Below are positions 43,716 through 54,088 of a DNA stretch of 64,000 nt, piece after piece. The position numbers and the translations under genes are program-made. Positions within the stretch are counted from its first letter, which is position 1; the number at the start of each line of letters is the position of its first letter. The stretch lies in contig NZ_CP006568.1 of assembly GCF_000517405.1 (NCBI RefSeq), positions 3,038,001 to 3,102,000 on the forward strand, in the 5' to 3' direction. This DNA is from Candidatus Sodalis pierantonius str. SOPE. Lineage in GTDB: Bacteria; Pseudomonadota; Gammaproteobacteria; Enterobacterales; Enterobacteriaceae. The notes beneath the pieces are model-generated. The model did no database searches. It saw only the letters and a program-made list of their open reading frames with translations, and was not told where the DNA came from.

Positions 43716-44976
43716 AATATTTCTCCCTTTCAGCCAGCGCCATGACCGGTGCCACGGTATGGAAAGAGCCGAAAACCAGCACACAATCCTCCGGCACGGC
43801 GTCCGCTATTGCCTGATGCCTGGCGCTTAGCACATCCTCGAACCGTTGCGCGTCGCTGTCAAGATGGGCGGCCAGCTGTGCGGCGCTGGCGGCGCGCGGC
43901 CCATCGAGGGAGGCGCAATACCAGACATCCACCTGCCCGCGCAGACAGGCGAGCGTGCCGGCGATATCTTTATCCGCCAGCATGCCAATCACCGCCCGCA
44001 CCTTGCCGGTGCGGGGCAGCGCCGCCAGACGCCGGGCCAGGTAGCCGGCGGCGTGGGGATTGTGCGCCACGTCCAGTATCGTTAGCGGCGCTCGGCCGAT
44101 ACACTGGAAACGTCCCGGCAGCGAGGCCTCACGTAACCCCTGTCGCACCGCCGACTCCGGCACCGCGAACGGCAGGCGGCCGACGGAGGTCACCGCGGTG
44201 GCGGCATTCTCCAGGGGAATGGCAGGCAGCGGTAGCGCCGTGAGCTCGCGCAAGCCGTCCCACCAGCGCCAGTGCTGACCGTCGTGGTGCCACCACCAAT
44301 CGCGGTCGCGGGCATACAAGACGGCGCCGCTATCGGCCGCGGCGGCGTCGAGCGTCGCCGGCCGATCGGACTCACCCACAATCGCCGGCCTGCCGCGACG
44401 GAAGATGCCGGCTTTTTCCCGCGCGATGCTGGCGCGATCCGGCCCCAGCCAATCGGTATGATCGAGGGCAATGGAGGTAATCACGGCGACGTCGGCGTCA
44501 ACGATATTGGTGGCGTCCAGCCGTCCCCCCAGCCCGACCTCCAGGATCACCACATCCAGAGACGCTTGCCGAAATAGCTGTAGCGCCGCGAGCGTGCCGA
44601 ACTCGAAATAGCTGAGGGAGGTGGCGCCGCGGCCGGTTTCGATAACCGCCATCGCCTCGCTATGGGCGGCTTCCGGCAATTCGTCGCCCTGGATACGCAC
44701 CCGTTCGGTGTAGCGCAGTAAATGCGGCGAGCTATAGACCCCGACCCGCATGCCGCTGGCTAGCAAGATGGCTTCCAGCAGCCGGCAGGTGGTGCCTTTG
44801 CCGTTGGTGCCGCCGACGGTAATGACCCAGGGAGCCGGGCGCAGCAGATTCAAGCCGGTAGCCACATGGCTTACCCGCTCCAGGCCCAGATCGATGGGTT
44901 TGGCATGCAGACGTTCAAGATAATGAAGCCACGCGGCCAGTGGCGACGTGGCTTGAGGGATAGGCAGATTTTCCAT
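43705..44976 (-). CDS. folC: dihydrofolate synthase / folylpolyglutamate synthase
   Basis: A Mur-ligase-like enzyme adding glutamate to dihydropteroate and folates, about 423 residues. P-loop VGGTNGKGTTCRLLEA, VYSSPHLLRYTERVRI, SYFEFGTLAALQLF, VILEVGLGGRLDATNIVD, ALDHTDWLGPD, DVAHNPHAAGYL. The start is uncertain: ATG 44976 (MENLPIPQATSP) fits the family; ATG 44988 or 45009 would add 4 or 11 residues. Intact. Confidence 0.94.
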   Translation of the reverse strand: MENLPIPQATSPLAAWLHYLERLHAKPIDLGLERVSHVATGLNLLRPAPWVITVGGTNGKGTTCRLLEAILLASGMRVGVYSSPHLLRYTERVRIQGDELPEAAHSEAMAVIETGRGATSLSYFEFGTLAALQLFRQASLDVVILEVGLGGRLDATNIVDADVAVITSIALDHTDWLGPDRASIAREKAGIFRRGRPAIVGESDRPATLDAAAADSGAVLYARDRDWWWHHDGQHWRWWDGLRELTALPLPAIPLENAATAVTSVGRLPFAVPESAVRQGLREASLPGRFQCIGRAPLTILDVAHNPHAAGYLARRLAALPRTGKVRAVIGMLADKDIAGTLACLRGQVDVWYCASLDGPRAASAAQLAAHLDSDAQRFEDVLSARHQAIADAVPEDCVLVFGSFHTVAPVMALAEREKYCGE

Positions 44977-45060
44977 ACGTCCGTTCATTGGCTTATGCTG
45001 GGTTCTCACTAAGCCTGCCCCGCCCCGGCAGATGGCCGCGGGCAGGCTTGCACCGTCCGT

Positions 45061-45981
45061 TTAGGCCTCGTCCTGATGATCCTCCGGGACCGCATCAGGG
45101 CGCGGTTCGTGCGGCAATGGATCCTGCGGCTGCGGCCGATTGGTCAGTTTCGCCAGCAGGCTGGCAAGACGCAGACGCATTTCCGGGCGGCGCACGATAA
45201 GATCAATGGCGCCCTTTTCCAGCAGAAATTCACTGCGCTGAAAGCCGGCCGGTAGTTTTTCACGCACCGTCTGTTCAATCACGCGCGGACCGGCAAAGCC
45301 TATCAGCGCTTTCGGCTCAGCGACGTTCAAATCCCCCAGCATTGCCAGACTGGCCGAAACGCCCCCCATGGTGGGATCGGTCAGCACCGAAATGTAGGGC
45401 AACCGCCGCTCGCGCAGCCGCGCCAGCGCGGCGCTGGTCTTGGCCATCTGCATCAGCGACATCAGCGCTTCCTGCATGCGGGCGCCGCCGCTGGCGGAAG
45501 AGCATACCAGCGGACAGTCGTCCGCCATCGCCTGCTCCACCGCGCACACAAAACGCGCGCCGACCACCGAGGACATCGACCCGCCGATAAAGGCAAATTC
45601 AAAGGACGCGGCTACCACCGGCATACCGTACAGCGTGCCTTTCATCACCACCAGCGCGTCTTTCTCGTCGGTGGCCTTCTGGGCCGCCGCCAGGCGATCC
45701 TTATACTTCTTCGAGTCCCTGAACTTCAGGATATCTTTCGGCTCCAGCTCGCTACCGAGTTCTGACTCGCTTCCTTTATCCAAGAAAGCGTGCAGGCGCG
45801 CGCGCGCGGTCATACGCATGTGGTGATCGCATTTGGGGCAGACCTCCAGATTGCGCTCCAGCTCCGCGCGGTACAGCACCTGGCCGCAGCTATCACATTT
45901 GGTCCATACGCCCTCGGGAATGTTCGCCCTGCTCGCCGGGGTGATAGTGCTCTTATTGAGAATTCGTTCAATCCAGCTCAT
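45061..45981 (-). CDS. accD: acetyl-CoA carboxylase carboxyltransferase beta subunit
   Basis: A 306-residue partner of AccA in malonyl-CoA formation. N-terminal four-Cys zinc finger (KCDSCGQ and EVCPKCDHH), carboxyltransferase core (SMSSVVGARFVCAVEQA, SSASGGARMQEALMSLMQM, DPTMGGVSASLAMLGD, GFAGPRVIEQT). Ends in an acidic tail. Essential in relatives; intact. Confidence 0.97.
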   Translation of the reverse strand: MSWIERILNKSTITPASRANIPEGVWTKCDSCGQVLYRAELERNLEVCPKCDHHMRMTARARLHAFLDKGSESELGSELEPKDILKFRDSKKYKDRLAAAQKATDEKDALVVMKGTLYGMPVVAASFEFAFIGGSMSSVVGARFVCAVEQAMADDCPLVCSSASGGARMQEALMSLMQMAKTSAALARLRERRLPYISVLTDPTMGGVSASLAMLGDLNVAEPKALIGFAGPRVIEQTVREKLPAGFQRSEFLLEKGAIDLIVRRPEMRLRLASLLAKLTNRPQPQDPLPHEPRPDAVPEDHQDEA

Positions 45982-46476
45982 CGATAACCTTTCTGTTTGA
46001 ACCTGGCATCCGCCAGTCCGCTATATCTACTTGACCTTTTACCGCGGCGAGAAGGCCGCCGTTTTGCGCGCTCCCCGCCGGGGATGGCGCGCCAAAGGTT
46101 GCCCATTAAACCATAACGGCCAGCGACTTGGCACAGAAAACTCTGTACTTTGTACACATTTTGCCCGCCGGCATCGGGAAATTACTCACTTTTACCGTTG
46201 GCGGCCAGTCGGCGCTGGCGCCACACTTCCACTACGCCCGGCAGCACCGATAGTAGGATAATCGCCACGATAAGCCACTTCAGATTCTGCTGCACCATCG
46301 GCATATTGCCAAAGAAATAGCCGGCATAGCTGAACAGTAGAACCCACAGTAGGCCGCCCGCGACATTATACAGCGCGAAATGGCGGTAGCGCATATGTCC
46401 CATGCCGGCCACGAACGGCACGAAAGTCCGCACGATAGGCACAAAACGCGCCAGGACAATCATTTTACCGCCGTGG

Positions 46477-46568
46477 TGCAGATTCCGACGTATCCGATCA
46501 GCTGTTCCGGCGACATCCGATCAGTTATTCCGATATTTTCCGATCACCCATTCCAGTGATATTCGATC
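46477..46568. repeat. IS21-family left terminal repeats (4 x 23 bp)
   Basis: Four consecutive 23-bp units, each ending in CGATC (46499, 46522, 46545, 46568) with ATTCC or TTCCG near the start of the unit. These are the multiple terminal repeats expected to bind the IstA transposase. Confidence 0.9.
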
Positions 46569-46596
46569 ACGTGTTCGCTCATCTTCTGACTCGGGT

Positions 46597-47346
46597 TTAG
46601 TCTATTTTTCCTGTGCTGGCTACTCCTTGCTCTTTGCGTAGTGATTCGCCTTTAAGTTCCAGTCTATAGCTGGGGTGTACTGACCGATCGAGTAACGCGT
46701 CAGCTGTCGTGGGGTTTTCTATCAGTCCATACCATTTTTTCACCGGCAGTTGACTGATCAGGATGCTGCTGCTTTTGTCGTAGCGATCTTCCATCACCTC
46801 CAACAGCATCGTTGCCTGCATCGGACTTATTGATTCTAGGCCCACATCGTCCAAGATCAGTAACTCTATTTTTTCTAACTGCTTAAGCTGTTTTAGATAG
46901 GTCCCGTCTACCTGACACTGGTGAAGATGGGCCAGCAACCGACCCACTCGCCAGTAACGCACGCTATATTGCTGCCGGCATGCCTGCTCACTAAGCGCAC
47001 AACTGAGCCAGGTTTTGCCCGTACCTGTCGGCCCCGTGATGAGTATGCTTTTCTGATATTTCAGATATTGTCCCCCTAGCAGATCTCGCATCTGTTCCGG
47101 TGTCACTCCTCGGCTAGGGATATAGCGGATATCTTCCGGTTTTGCCTGCAAGCGCATTTGCGATTGCCGTCGAATACGGCATATTTTGTTGTTTTTTCTA
47201 TGTAAATTTTCCGCTTCTACCATCAGCGACAACCGCTCCTCGAACCCCAGCTCCCCATAACTCCCCGGGAGTTCGCGTTGCGTCTCCAACGCCTGGACCA
47301 TTGCCGACAACTTCAGCTCTCGCAGAGCCATTAACAGTGTATCCAT
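46597..47346 (-). CDS. istB: IS21-family helper ATPase IstB
   Basis: A 249-residue DnaC/AAA+-type ATPase that helps the IstA transposase choose targets. N-terminal helical region (MDTLLMALRELKLSAMVQAL), Walker A ILITGPTGTGKTWLSCAL, Walker B IELLILDDVGLESI, sensor region SSSILISQLPVKKWY, end LKGESLRKEQG. Full length for the family. Intact. Confidence 0.95.
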   Translation of the reverse strand: MDTLLMALRELKLSAMVQALETQRELPGSYGELGFEERLSLMVEAENLHRKNNKICRIRRQSQMRLQAKPEDIRYIPSRGVTPEQMRDLLGGQYLKYQKSILITGPTGTGKTWLSCALSEQACRQQYSVRYWRVGRLLAHLHQCQVDGTYLKQLKQLEKIELLILDDVGLESISPMQATMLLEVMEDRYDKSSSILISQLPVKKWYGLIENPTTADALLDRSVHPSYRLELKGESLRKEQGVASTGKID

Positions 47347-47357
47347 ATTTATTCTCC

Positions 47358-48908
47358 TTAGTGATAACTGTCCGGACCTCGGAGGTTTTCGTGAACCAGC
47401 ATTGATACGCCTGCTCCGTCCTGGGTGACCTCACTTTCACGACCGTGTTTCAATACGTTGGCTATGAAAGAGCGGTTAATGCACCCTTTCTCCAACGCCA
47501 GCGCGCAGGCCTTCTCCAGTCGCGTCGTCTCATAGCGCCGTTGCAGATTGAGTAGCCCCAGCACGGAGCGGTAAGCCTGCTCAGGATGGGCTTTGCTCTT
47601 TTGGATGGACTCGACCACTTTCAGTGTGCACACACCCACCGACAGCGCCCAACTGCACAGCCTTTCCGGCGTCCACTGACTCTACCCCTTATGGTTAACC
47701 GGCATGTGCGCCGCCTGAGTCGTGTGCCTATAGGCGTTATCGCTGCGAGGGTGCGTAGCCACGCAAACGCCCTTATGGTGGATTTGCACCAGCCGTTGGG
47801 TGGCGATGACGTCAACGCGCTCGCCAACCAGCGGATGCGGCACCGAGTACCAGTTTTTGCCGTAGTCTATGTGGTAATCAGGTCCCACTCGGGCAACGAG
47901 ATACTCACTGTATTCCCATTGTGTGGGCGGTAGAGGCCCAAGAGCCGGTTTGTCCAGCTGCTCGAAGCGTTCAAGGCGACTTTGTCCGCCGTAATGACGC
48001 ATCGGGCGCAGATTCAACTCATGATTGAGTTCTCGTATCACCTGGTTGAGTTCGGCCAGCGAGTAGAACCTACGTTTACGCAACCGGGCCAAAACCCAGC
48101 GTTCTACCAGCTGCACAGTTGATTCTGCCTTCGCCTTGTCTTTCGGTTTTCTCGGGCGCGCCGGTAGCACCACTGTCTCATAGTGATTTGCCAGCGCCTG
48201 GTAGCTCTGGTTTATGACCGGCTCATAGCGGTCAGGGGTGCTGACAGCGCTGCGCAGATTATCAGGTATCATCAGCTCCGGAACCCCACCCATGAAGTGC
48301 AGACAGCGGCTATTGGCGTTGAGCCACGATGCCATGTCCTGGCCTTCGCAGGCTTCGATATACGCATAGCCTGACACGCCCATGGCAGCGACGAAGATAG
48401 CGACCTGGCGTACGCTACTGGTCGCAGGGTTGACGATAGGTACGGTGGGGCCACAGAAGTCGATGAAGAGCTTTTCGCCAGCCTTGTGCTCCATGCGCAT
48501 AGAACGCCGCTGCTTCTTTTTCCAGTCACGGAACAGTGCACAAAACTGTGAGTAACCGAGGGCATCACCGCCCACGGTGGACTGATATTCCATCCAGAGC
48601 AGCTGCTTGGTCATGCCCTTGCGGCTTAACTCGGTATCGATATCAAGCCAGCTGGGTAAGGTATTGATAACTTTTCCGGATTTGCCGGGATAGAGCAGGC
48701 GGTCGAGGTCGACGGGGGACAGTTCCGCCGGCAATGGCCAGACCAGGTTAGCTACCGTGAATCGGCCGAGGATATCGTGCACGGTAGTACAGCCTATGCC
48801 GAGCGCTGCTGCGATAGTGCGATTCGAGCGACGCTGCTCGAATTTCATACGTAAGACATTAATATAGATGCACATTTCCGTTCTCGCTTTCTTTTTTTTA
48901 CGTGCCAT
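47358..48908 (-). pseudogene. istA: IS21-family transposase IstA with late amber codon
   Basis: N-terminal helix-turn-helix (RSNRTIAAALGIGCTTVHDIL), rve/DDE core (EKLFIDFCGPTVPIV, MIPDNLRSAVSTPDRYEP, and the Glu in the KDKAKAESTVQLVERW segment), beta-barrel region (NWYSVPHPLVGERVDV). A single TAG at codon 409 (47682-47684), directly after VNHKG, interrupts the gene. The last 107 codons (SQWTPERLCSWALSVG to GPDSYH) continue in the same frame. The DDE core is upstream of the stop, so partial activity cannot be ruled out; loss is likelier. Confidence 0.92.
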
Positions 48909-48962
48909 GCCATGCCCCCGGAAGCTAAAAGTCTCCAGAGTATGGCGGAACAGAAGATGAGC

Positions 48963-49076
48963 GATCGGACAGAATCGGAATCGCTGATCGGGCGACCGGA
49001 ATCAGTGATCGGATGAAATCAGAATTAGTGATCGGGTGAAATCGGAATCAGTGATCGGATGTGACCGGAACCAGCA
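48963..49076. repeat. IS21-family right terminal repeats (5 units)
   Basis: Five tandem units of 21-24 bp, each beginning GATCGG and most ending CGGAATCAGT-like, running to the element end. They mirror the left-end array. Confidence 0.9.
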
Positions 49077-49410
49077 CGTGGCGGGCGTAAAACTGGTGGG
49101 TTTTTTCCAGATAGCTTCGGCGGAATATTTTCGAGTCGGGGCGGCTGAACAGCTTTTCGCCGAACAGGCGGCCAATGGTATAATTGACCGCATCGGCGGC
49201 GACAAACAGCAACGAGCCCTCCGGCAGGAAAGGCGTGACCACCAGACCGGTTTCGCAAAACAGAATCAGAGACAAAAAAGCATACACCCAAACACCATAC
49301 TGCGCCACCAGTTCTGCCAGGTAGACATCGATATGTAAAATAAAATCGATGATAAATTTTATATATTCCATTCAGTTATCCCGGTAACGCAACGCGATAG
49401 ACATTAGCGG

Positions 49411-50268
49411 TCACTCCGCTAGAAATAACGGCCCCGGCGGTGGCGCAGGCAGGGCGAAACGCGATGGATACTCCACCGCCACCAGATAAAGCCCCTCCGC
49501 CGGGGCGGTAGCGCCGGCCTGTGTCCGGTCGCGGCACGCCAGCAGTTCGGCTATCCAGCTTTCCGGCCGGTTGCCGCAACCTACCTCCAGCAGACTGCCT
49601 ACAATATTACGAACCATATGATGAACAAAAGCATTCGCTTTGATATCCACCACCACATATTGCCCCTGGCGCGTGACGTGCAAATGGTGCACGTTGCGCC
49701 ACGGAGTGCGCGATTGGCACTGCAGGGCGCGAAAAGAGGTGAAATCGTTCTCCCCCAGCAAACATTGGCCCGCGCGCGCCATCGATGGCGCATCAAGGGG
49801 GGGGTAATAGTGCGTCAGCCTGCGGCCGAGCAGCGCCGGACGCAGGCGATGGTTATAAATAATATAGCGGTAGCGCCGGGCGGTGGCGCTGAAACGCGCA
49901 TGAAAATCGTCCGCCACCGGCGCCACCCAGCGCACGGCGATATCGGCGGGCAGATTGGCGTTGACGCCCAGCGTCCAGGCGGCGTCCGGCCGGCGCGCCC
50001 GTGTGTCGAAATGGACCACCTGCCCCGTCGCGTGCACGCCGGCATCGGTACGGCCGGCACAGTGGACCGTGACAGGCTCGTCGGCGACCGTCGAGAGCGC
50101 GCGCTCAAGGCACGCCTGCACGCTTGGCACTTCCTGCTGACACTGCCAGCCGTAGTACGCACTGCCATCATACTCAATCCCGAGCACCAGCTTCATCGCG
50201 CCATCATTGGCCGCCGCCGGCATCGCTTCGTCCACCTCGGGGAGCGGCGCCGTTTGCGCCGTTACCAT
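49411..50268 (-). CDS. truA: tRNA pseudouridine(38-40) synthase
   Basis: A 285-residue enzyme modifying U38-U40 of the anticodon arm. Catalytic Asp in CAGRTDAGVHATGQVVHF; YDGSAYYGWQ, NANLPADIAVRWV, RFSATARRYRYIIYN, ANAFVHHMVRNIVGSLLEVG. The N-terminus is about 15 residues longer than in E. coli; an internal ATG (MKLVLGIEYDG) could be the real start. The start overlaps the end of the broken usg gene. Intact. Confidence 0.95.
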   Translation of the reverse strand: MVTAQTAPLPEVDEAMPAAANDGAMKLVLGIEYDGSAYYGWQCQQEVPSVQACLERALSTVADEPVTVHCAGRTDAGVHATGQVVHFDTRARRPDAAWTLGVNANLPADIAVRWVAPVADDFHARFSATARRYRYIIYNHRLRPALLGRRLTHYYPPLDAPSMARAGQCLLGENDFTSFRALQCQSRTPWRNVHHLHVTRQGQYVVVDIKANAFVHHMVRNIVGSLLEVGCGNRPESWIAELLACRDRTQAGATAPAEGLYLVAVEYPSRFALPAPPPGPLFLAE

Positions 50269-51264
50269 GCGCTGGCCTCGGCCATCAGTTTTTCCGCGGT
50301 GAGTATCGCCATCAGCGCGCCGCCGAAGCGAACATTGTCCGCCACTGACCAGAATTGCAGTAAATCGGGCATGCCATAATCGTTACGCAAACAACCAATC
50401 TTCAGCGCGACGTTCCCCGAGGCATCTTCCACCGGCGTCGGGTAGTCCAGCTCGTCGCTCAGGGTCAGCCCCTCGCCGGCCGCCAGCGCCACGCGGGCCT
50501 CTTCCGCGGCCATCGGCCGCAGCGTTTCCAGATGCACCAGCTGTGCATGGCCGTAGAATATCGGCGCCTGCACGCTGCTGACCGAAATCGGTAGCCCCTC
50601 ATCGCGCAGGATTTTGCGCACTTCATCTACCAGACGGCGCTCGCTGCACACCGATCTCGCGTCGTCGGGCAGCAGCGGCAGCAAATTGAACGCCAGCTGA
50701 CGCGGAAAGAAGCCGGGCTCAGCGGCCAAACCATTCAACAGGCGCGCGCTCTGGCCCGCCAAATCGTCTACCGCCGCCTTACCGTGGGCGGACGCGGACA
50801 GCATCGTGCTGACGTGCAGATGGCTCAGGCCCGCCAAATCGGTAAGGGGTTTTAGCGCCAGCAGTAATTGACTGGTCAAGGCATCCGCCACCATGTTACG
50901 GTTGCGGTAATCGGCCAGCACATCGTCATTGACCCCCGGCACCACGAGCGGGACGTCCGGCTCCAGGGCGAACAGGCCGCTGACATCCACAACCAGACAG
51001 CCGGCGGCGTCAGCGGCATACAGCGCCGAGGCCTGAGCGCCGGCGACAAAAACGCCAACTGCGCCTGCGACCAGTCGAATTGCGCTGCTTCGCTGACCTG
51101 GAGACTTTGCCCGTTGACCCGCACCGTCTCTCCGACGCTACGCTCGCTGGACAATAAAAAAGTTCCCCGAACGGGAATTGGCGCTCCTGCATAATATCCA
51201 GCAGCGCCGTACCGACTGCGCCTGTTACCCCAAGAAGGGCGATATTCCAGCCGTCAGACATCAT
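50262..51264 (-). pseudogene. usg: aspartate-semialdehyde dehydrogenase-like Usg, frameshifted
   Basis: Semialdehyde dehydrogenase family paralogue of unclear function. Starts MSDGWNIALLGVTGAVGTALL (NAD-binding glycine motif) with a GGGAG ribosome site. A frameshift follows FGELF near 51160 (the continuation SSERSVGETVRVNGQSLQV is in another frame), and a second lies near 51030. From GCLVVDVSGLFALEPDVPLVV onward the frame is open to 50262. Two frameshifts; not functional. Confidence 0.9.
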
Positions 51265-51449
51265 TTCATCTCCCGTTATTGGGATGCCTCACGGCGCTCT
51301 ACTGCGGCGGCATCCGTCATCAAAATGTGGTGGGACGCCCTTGGCGCATCCGCCGCCCGCCACGGGCCCGAGGATGCACGGGCGGGACAGGCCCGCCGGC
51401 GCCTCGCGGTCTCACTCGGCAACAAAGGCGTCCTGTGCCTTGCGCGCCC

Positions 51450-52577
51450 TTAACCGACGGCCGGCCGGGCCTGGAATCCCAGTTGCCGCAGGGTATCCGC
51501 GCCAGCGTCGTCGTCGGTCTCTACGCAGAGCGACGACCACTCCCGACGCTGATAATAGTGTTTACGCAAGCGATCAAACTCGCCCGGCAGACCGGCCGCG
51601 CGACGCAACTGCATATCATCACGCCGCACATCATAGACCAGATGTGCCAACAGGCGCAGCGCTTCTTCGTCAATGGCGCCGCGCAGATGGATACGCTCCA
51701 CCGCCGGCGGCGGCAACAGCGCCGCCAGGCTCGCGCGCGCGTCGCTGCCAACGAAGGCGCTGTAGGCATCGAAGACCTGCGTCGTGCCGCGCGCCTTGCC
51801 TTCCAGCGTATAGCCGGCGATATGAGCGGTACCGATATCAACGCGGGCCAGTAGCGGCAGCGACAACGCCGGCTCCGGCTCCCAGACATCCAGCACCACA
51901 CCCAGAGGCTTACCCTGCTCCAGCGTGTGCAGAAGAGCGGCATTATCCACTACCGCGCCGCGGCAGGCATTAATGATAATACGGCCGGCCGGCAGCGCCG
52001 CCAGCAGCGTCTCGTCGACCAGATGCCAGGTCGCATGCCGGCCGGCGCGGGTGAGCGGCGTGTGGAAAGTCAGCACATCCGCCTCAGCCACCAGCTTTTC
52101 CAGCGGCTGCCAGTCGCCCGGCGCCCCCGCTTCCGCCAGCGGCGGATCGCACAACAGGGTACGCACGCCGAACGCATTCAGCCGCCGCTGTAAACGGCCG
52201 CCGACGTTGCCGGCGCCGACAATGCCGACGGTCTTATCGCGCAAGGCGAAACCGTCGCGCTGAGCCAGCCATAGCAGCGCGGAAAAAACATACTCCACTA
52301 CCGCAATCGCATTGCAGCCCGGGGCCGCAGAAAAACCAATTCCCGCCTGCGCCAGCCAATCCTCATCCACATGATCGGTGCCGGCGGTGGCGGTACCGAC
52401 GAACGCGACCCGGCTGCCGTCGAGCAGGGCGCCGTCGACGCGGGTTACCGAACGCACCATTAGCGCGTCGGCCAACGCCGGCGCGGGAATGGCTCTGCCC
52501 GCCACCGCCTGTACGTCGCCCAAGCGACCAAACAGCGCCTCGGCGTAGGGCATATTCTCATCCACCAGGATTTTCAC
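51450..52577 (-). CDS. pdxB: erythronate-4-phosphate dehydrogenase
   Basis: A 375-residue D-isomer-specific 2-hydroxyacid dehydrogenase of pyridoxal 5'-phosphate synthesis. KILVDENMPYAEALFGRLG, GTATAGTDHVDEDWL, NAD motif VGIVGAGNVGGRLQRRL, catalytic NACRGAVVDNAALL (Arg), VLDVWEPEP (Glu), SHIAGYTLEGK-like HIAGYTLEGKARGT (His). I chose GTG 52577, matching the family start, with CCGGAG upstream; a longer frame to 52661 lacks homology. Intact. Confidence 0.95.
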   Translation of the reverse strand: MKILVDENMPYAEALFGRLGDVQAVAGRAIPAPALADALMVRSVTRVDGALLDGSRVAFVGTATAGTDHVDEDWLAQAGIGFSAAPGCNAIAVVEYVFSALLWLAQRDGFALRDKTVGIVGAGNVGGRLQRRLNAFGVRTLLCDPPLAEAGAPGDWQPLEKLVAEADVLTFHTPLTRAGRHATWHLVDETLLAALPAGRIIINACRGAVVDNAALLHTLEQGKPLGVVLDVWEPEPALSLPLLARVDIGTAHIAGYTLEGKARGTTQVFDAYSAFVGSDARASLAALLPPPAVERIHLRGAIDEEALRLLAHLVYDVRRDDMQLRRAAGLPGEFDRLRKHYYQRREWSSLCVETDDDAGADTLRQLGFQARPAVG

Positions 52578-52867
52578 ATCAGGCTCCGGCAGTACCCTGC
52601 CATCAAACGTTAAAGGGGGAATATTCTGCCACCGAATGCACAAGAATCCCAACCCTATCACGCTTCATTTTGCCATTGCCGCCGGCGCAACCCGCTAAAC
52701 TTGCCGGGGGCATGGTCTAATGATGCCAGTCCGGCAGAAAATGCCATCCCGGTGCCAGAGGCTACCGCTGCCGGCGGGGGCTTGCTATTATCAGCCCCCT
52801 ACAGCCGCGCGCGTTCGCGACGCCGCGCCGGATTTTCACCATCTGCCATCCCGAGAGGACATGTACT

Positions 52868-53881
52868 ATGCAACCAGTTACCGGTCCCGGTACGCCGCCA
52901 CGGGGTCAGACACCGCCGCCGACCGGCCCGGATCAGCCGTTGACCACCGCCCAGCGCACCACGCTTGAGCGGCTGATTACCCGCATCTTGGCCCTGAGTC
53001 CCAGTAAACCCGCGGAAATTTGGGCCGCGCTGTTCCACCATCTGCACATTGCCGGCGACGGCGAGTTACGGGTGCGGCATTTCATCGCCGCCGAACAGAT
53101 GCTACAGGGGCGATTGTTGACGGCGCAGGAGACGCTCGCCGGCCGACAGCTGTTGCAGCAGCTGACCGATCTGTTGCCCCAGGGCAATAATCGGCAGGCG
53201 GTCAGTGACTATATTCGCAGCCAGTTCGGCCACACCGTGTTAAGCCAACTGGACGCCGGCCAACTGCATCAGGTGCTGCAATTACTGTAAAGCGAGCAAT
53301 TGGATATTCCAGCGCCGCAGCAGACCGCCATGACCGATCGCACCCTGCTGCCGGCGGAACACCAGGCCATCAGTCAGCTCATTACAAGGCTGGCGGCGTT
53401 GACCGGCGAAATGCCGACCGAGCTTTGGGAAAGTCTGCACCGCATGATGGGGCTGAAATCCGGCGATCCGATTCTCGCCCGCCATTTCCCGCTGTTAAGC
53501 CAGTTTTTACAAAGCCATCTTACGCTGTCGCAGCAGGGGCATCCCACGCTGGCGACGCTCACGGCGGTGCTCAAACATCCCATCCACGGCGAGGAGCAGC
53601 AGGCGGTGGAACAATACTGCCGGCAACATTTCGCCGCCGACAGCCAGACGCCCTTAACCAGCGCCCAGGTCAACGCGGTGATGCAGTATCTGTTTATTTA
53701 TCGCCTGAGTCGCACCCAAAGCCAGCACCAAACCCCCGATGTCCGGCTGCTCCAGCCGGTGACCCATCCGCTCATCGCGACGGAACACGAGCCGCGGCCC
53801 GTCCGCGCGGCGCGTTCGCCGCTGGTGATCGGGGTGTCCGTCGCCGTGGCGCTGCTGGTGATCTGGCTGCTGGCCCGCTAG
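52868..53881 (+). pseudogene. flk: flagellar-checkpoint protein Flk, one nonsense codon
   Basis: Flk is a membrane-anchored regulator of flagellar hook substrate switching. Codons 1-140 (GQTPP-type start, TTLERLITRILAL, GNNRQAVSDYIRSQFG, LHQVLQLL) end in a TAA at 53288-53290. Reading continues in the same frame (SEQLDIPAPQQ, DRTLLPAEHQAISQLITRLAA) to a C-terminal membrane helix (LVIGVSVAVALLVIWLLAR) and a stop at 53881. The only lesion seen is the TAA, so inactivation looks recent. Agrees with a likely loss of motility, which is not shown here. Confidence 0.9.
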
Positions 53882-54088
53882 TAGCCGGGCGCGGCGCTAC
53901 AGGGTAGGCGCGGGGGAAGATTGACTGATGAACGCGGCTGAGGTGGTTACTGCGCGGGGCGCAACGCGCGCCGGCCTGCGGCGAGCCGACGCGGGCGACA
54001 ACGGTTTTTTTGCTGTGGCAAACGCGGGAGGCCGTTACCCTGGTAGCGGGCGCGCAGTGCGCCGTTTACGCGCGCGCCCAGGTGCCGG

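Larger units (their letters stand above)
46477..49076 (-). mobile_element. IS21-family element with 5-bp target duplication
   Basis: A 2,600-bp element whose ends begin TGCAGATTCCG (left) and, read inward, TGCTGGTTCCG (right). CGTGG is duplicated at 46472-46476 and 49077-49081. It carries istA and istB and tandem 23-bp terminal repeats at each end. Inserted in dedA. Confidence 0.95.
46182..49371 (-). pseudogene. dedA: DedA membrane protein, deleted and split by IS21-family element
   Basis: N-terminal part at 49082-49371 (MEYIKFIIDFILHIDVYLAE, GLVVTPFLPEGSLLFVA) jumps directly to DAVNYTIGRLFGEKLFSRPD; about 34 residues of the first re-entrant region are missing in frame. After HQFYARH the IS21-family element intervenes. 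The C-terminal part continues at 46182-46471 (GKMIVLARFVPIVRTFVPFVAGMGHMRYRHF, GYFFGNMPMVQQNLKW). DedA proteins are undecaprenyl-phosphate or lipid flippase-like carriers in the inner membrane. Not functional. Confidence 0.95.

Noticed and set aside
43749..44243. 164-codon plus-strand open frame opposite folC
   Set aside because: Arg/Pro-rich antisense shadow of an intact conserved gene.
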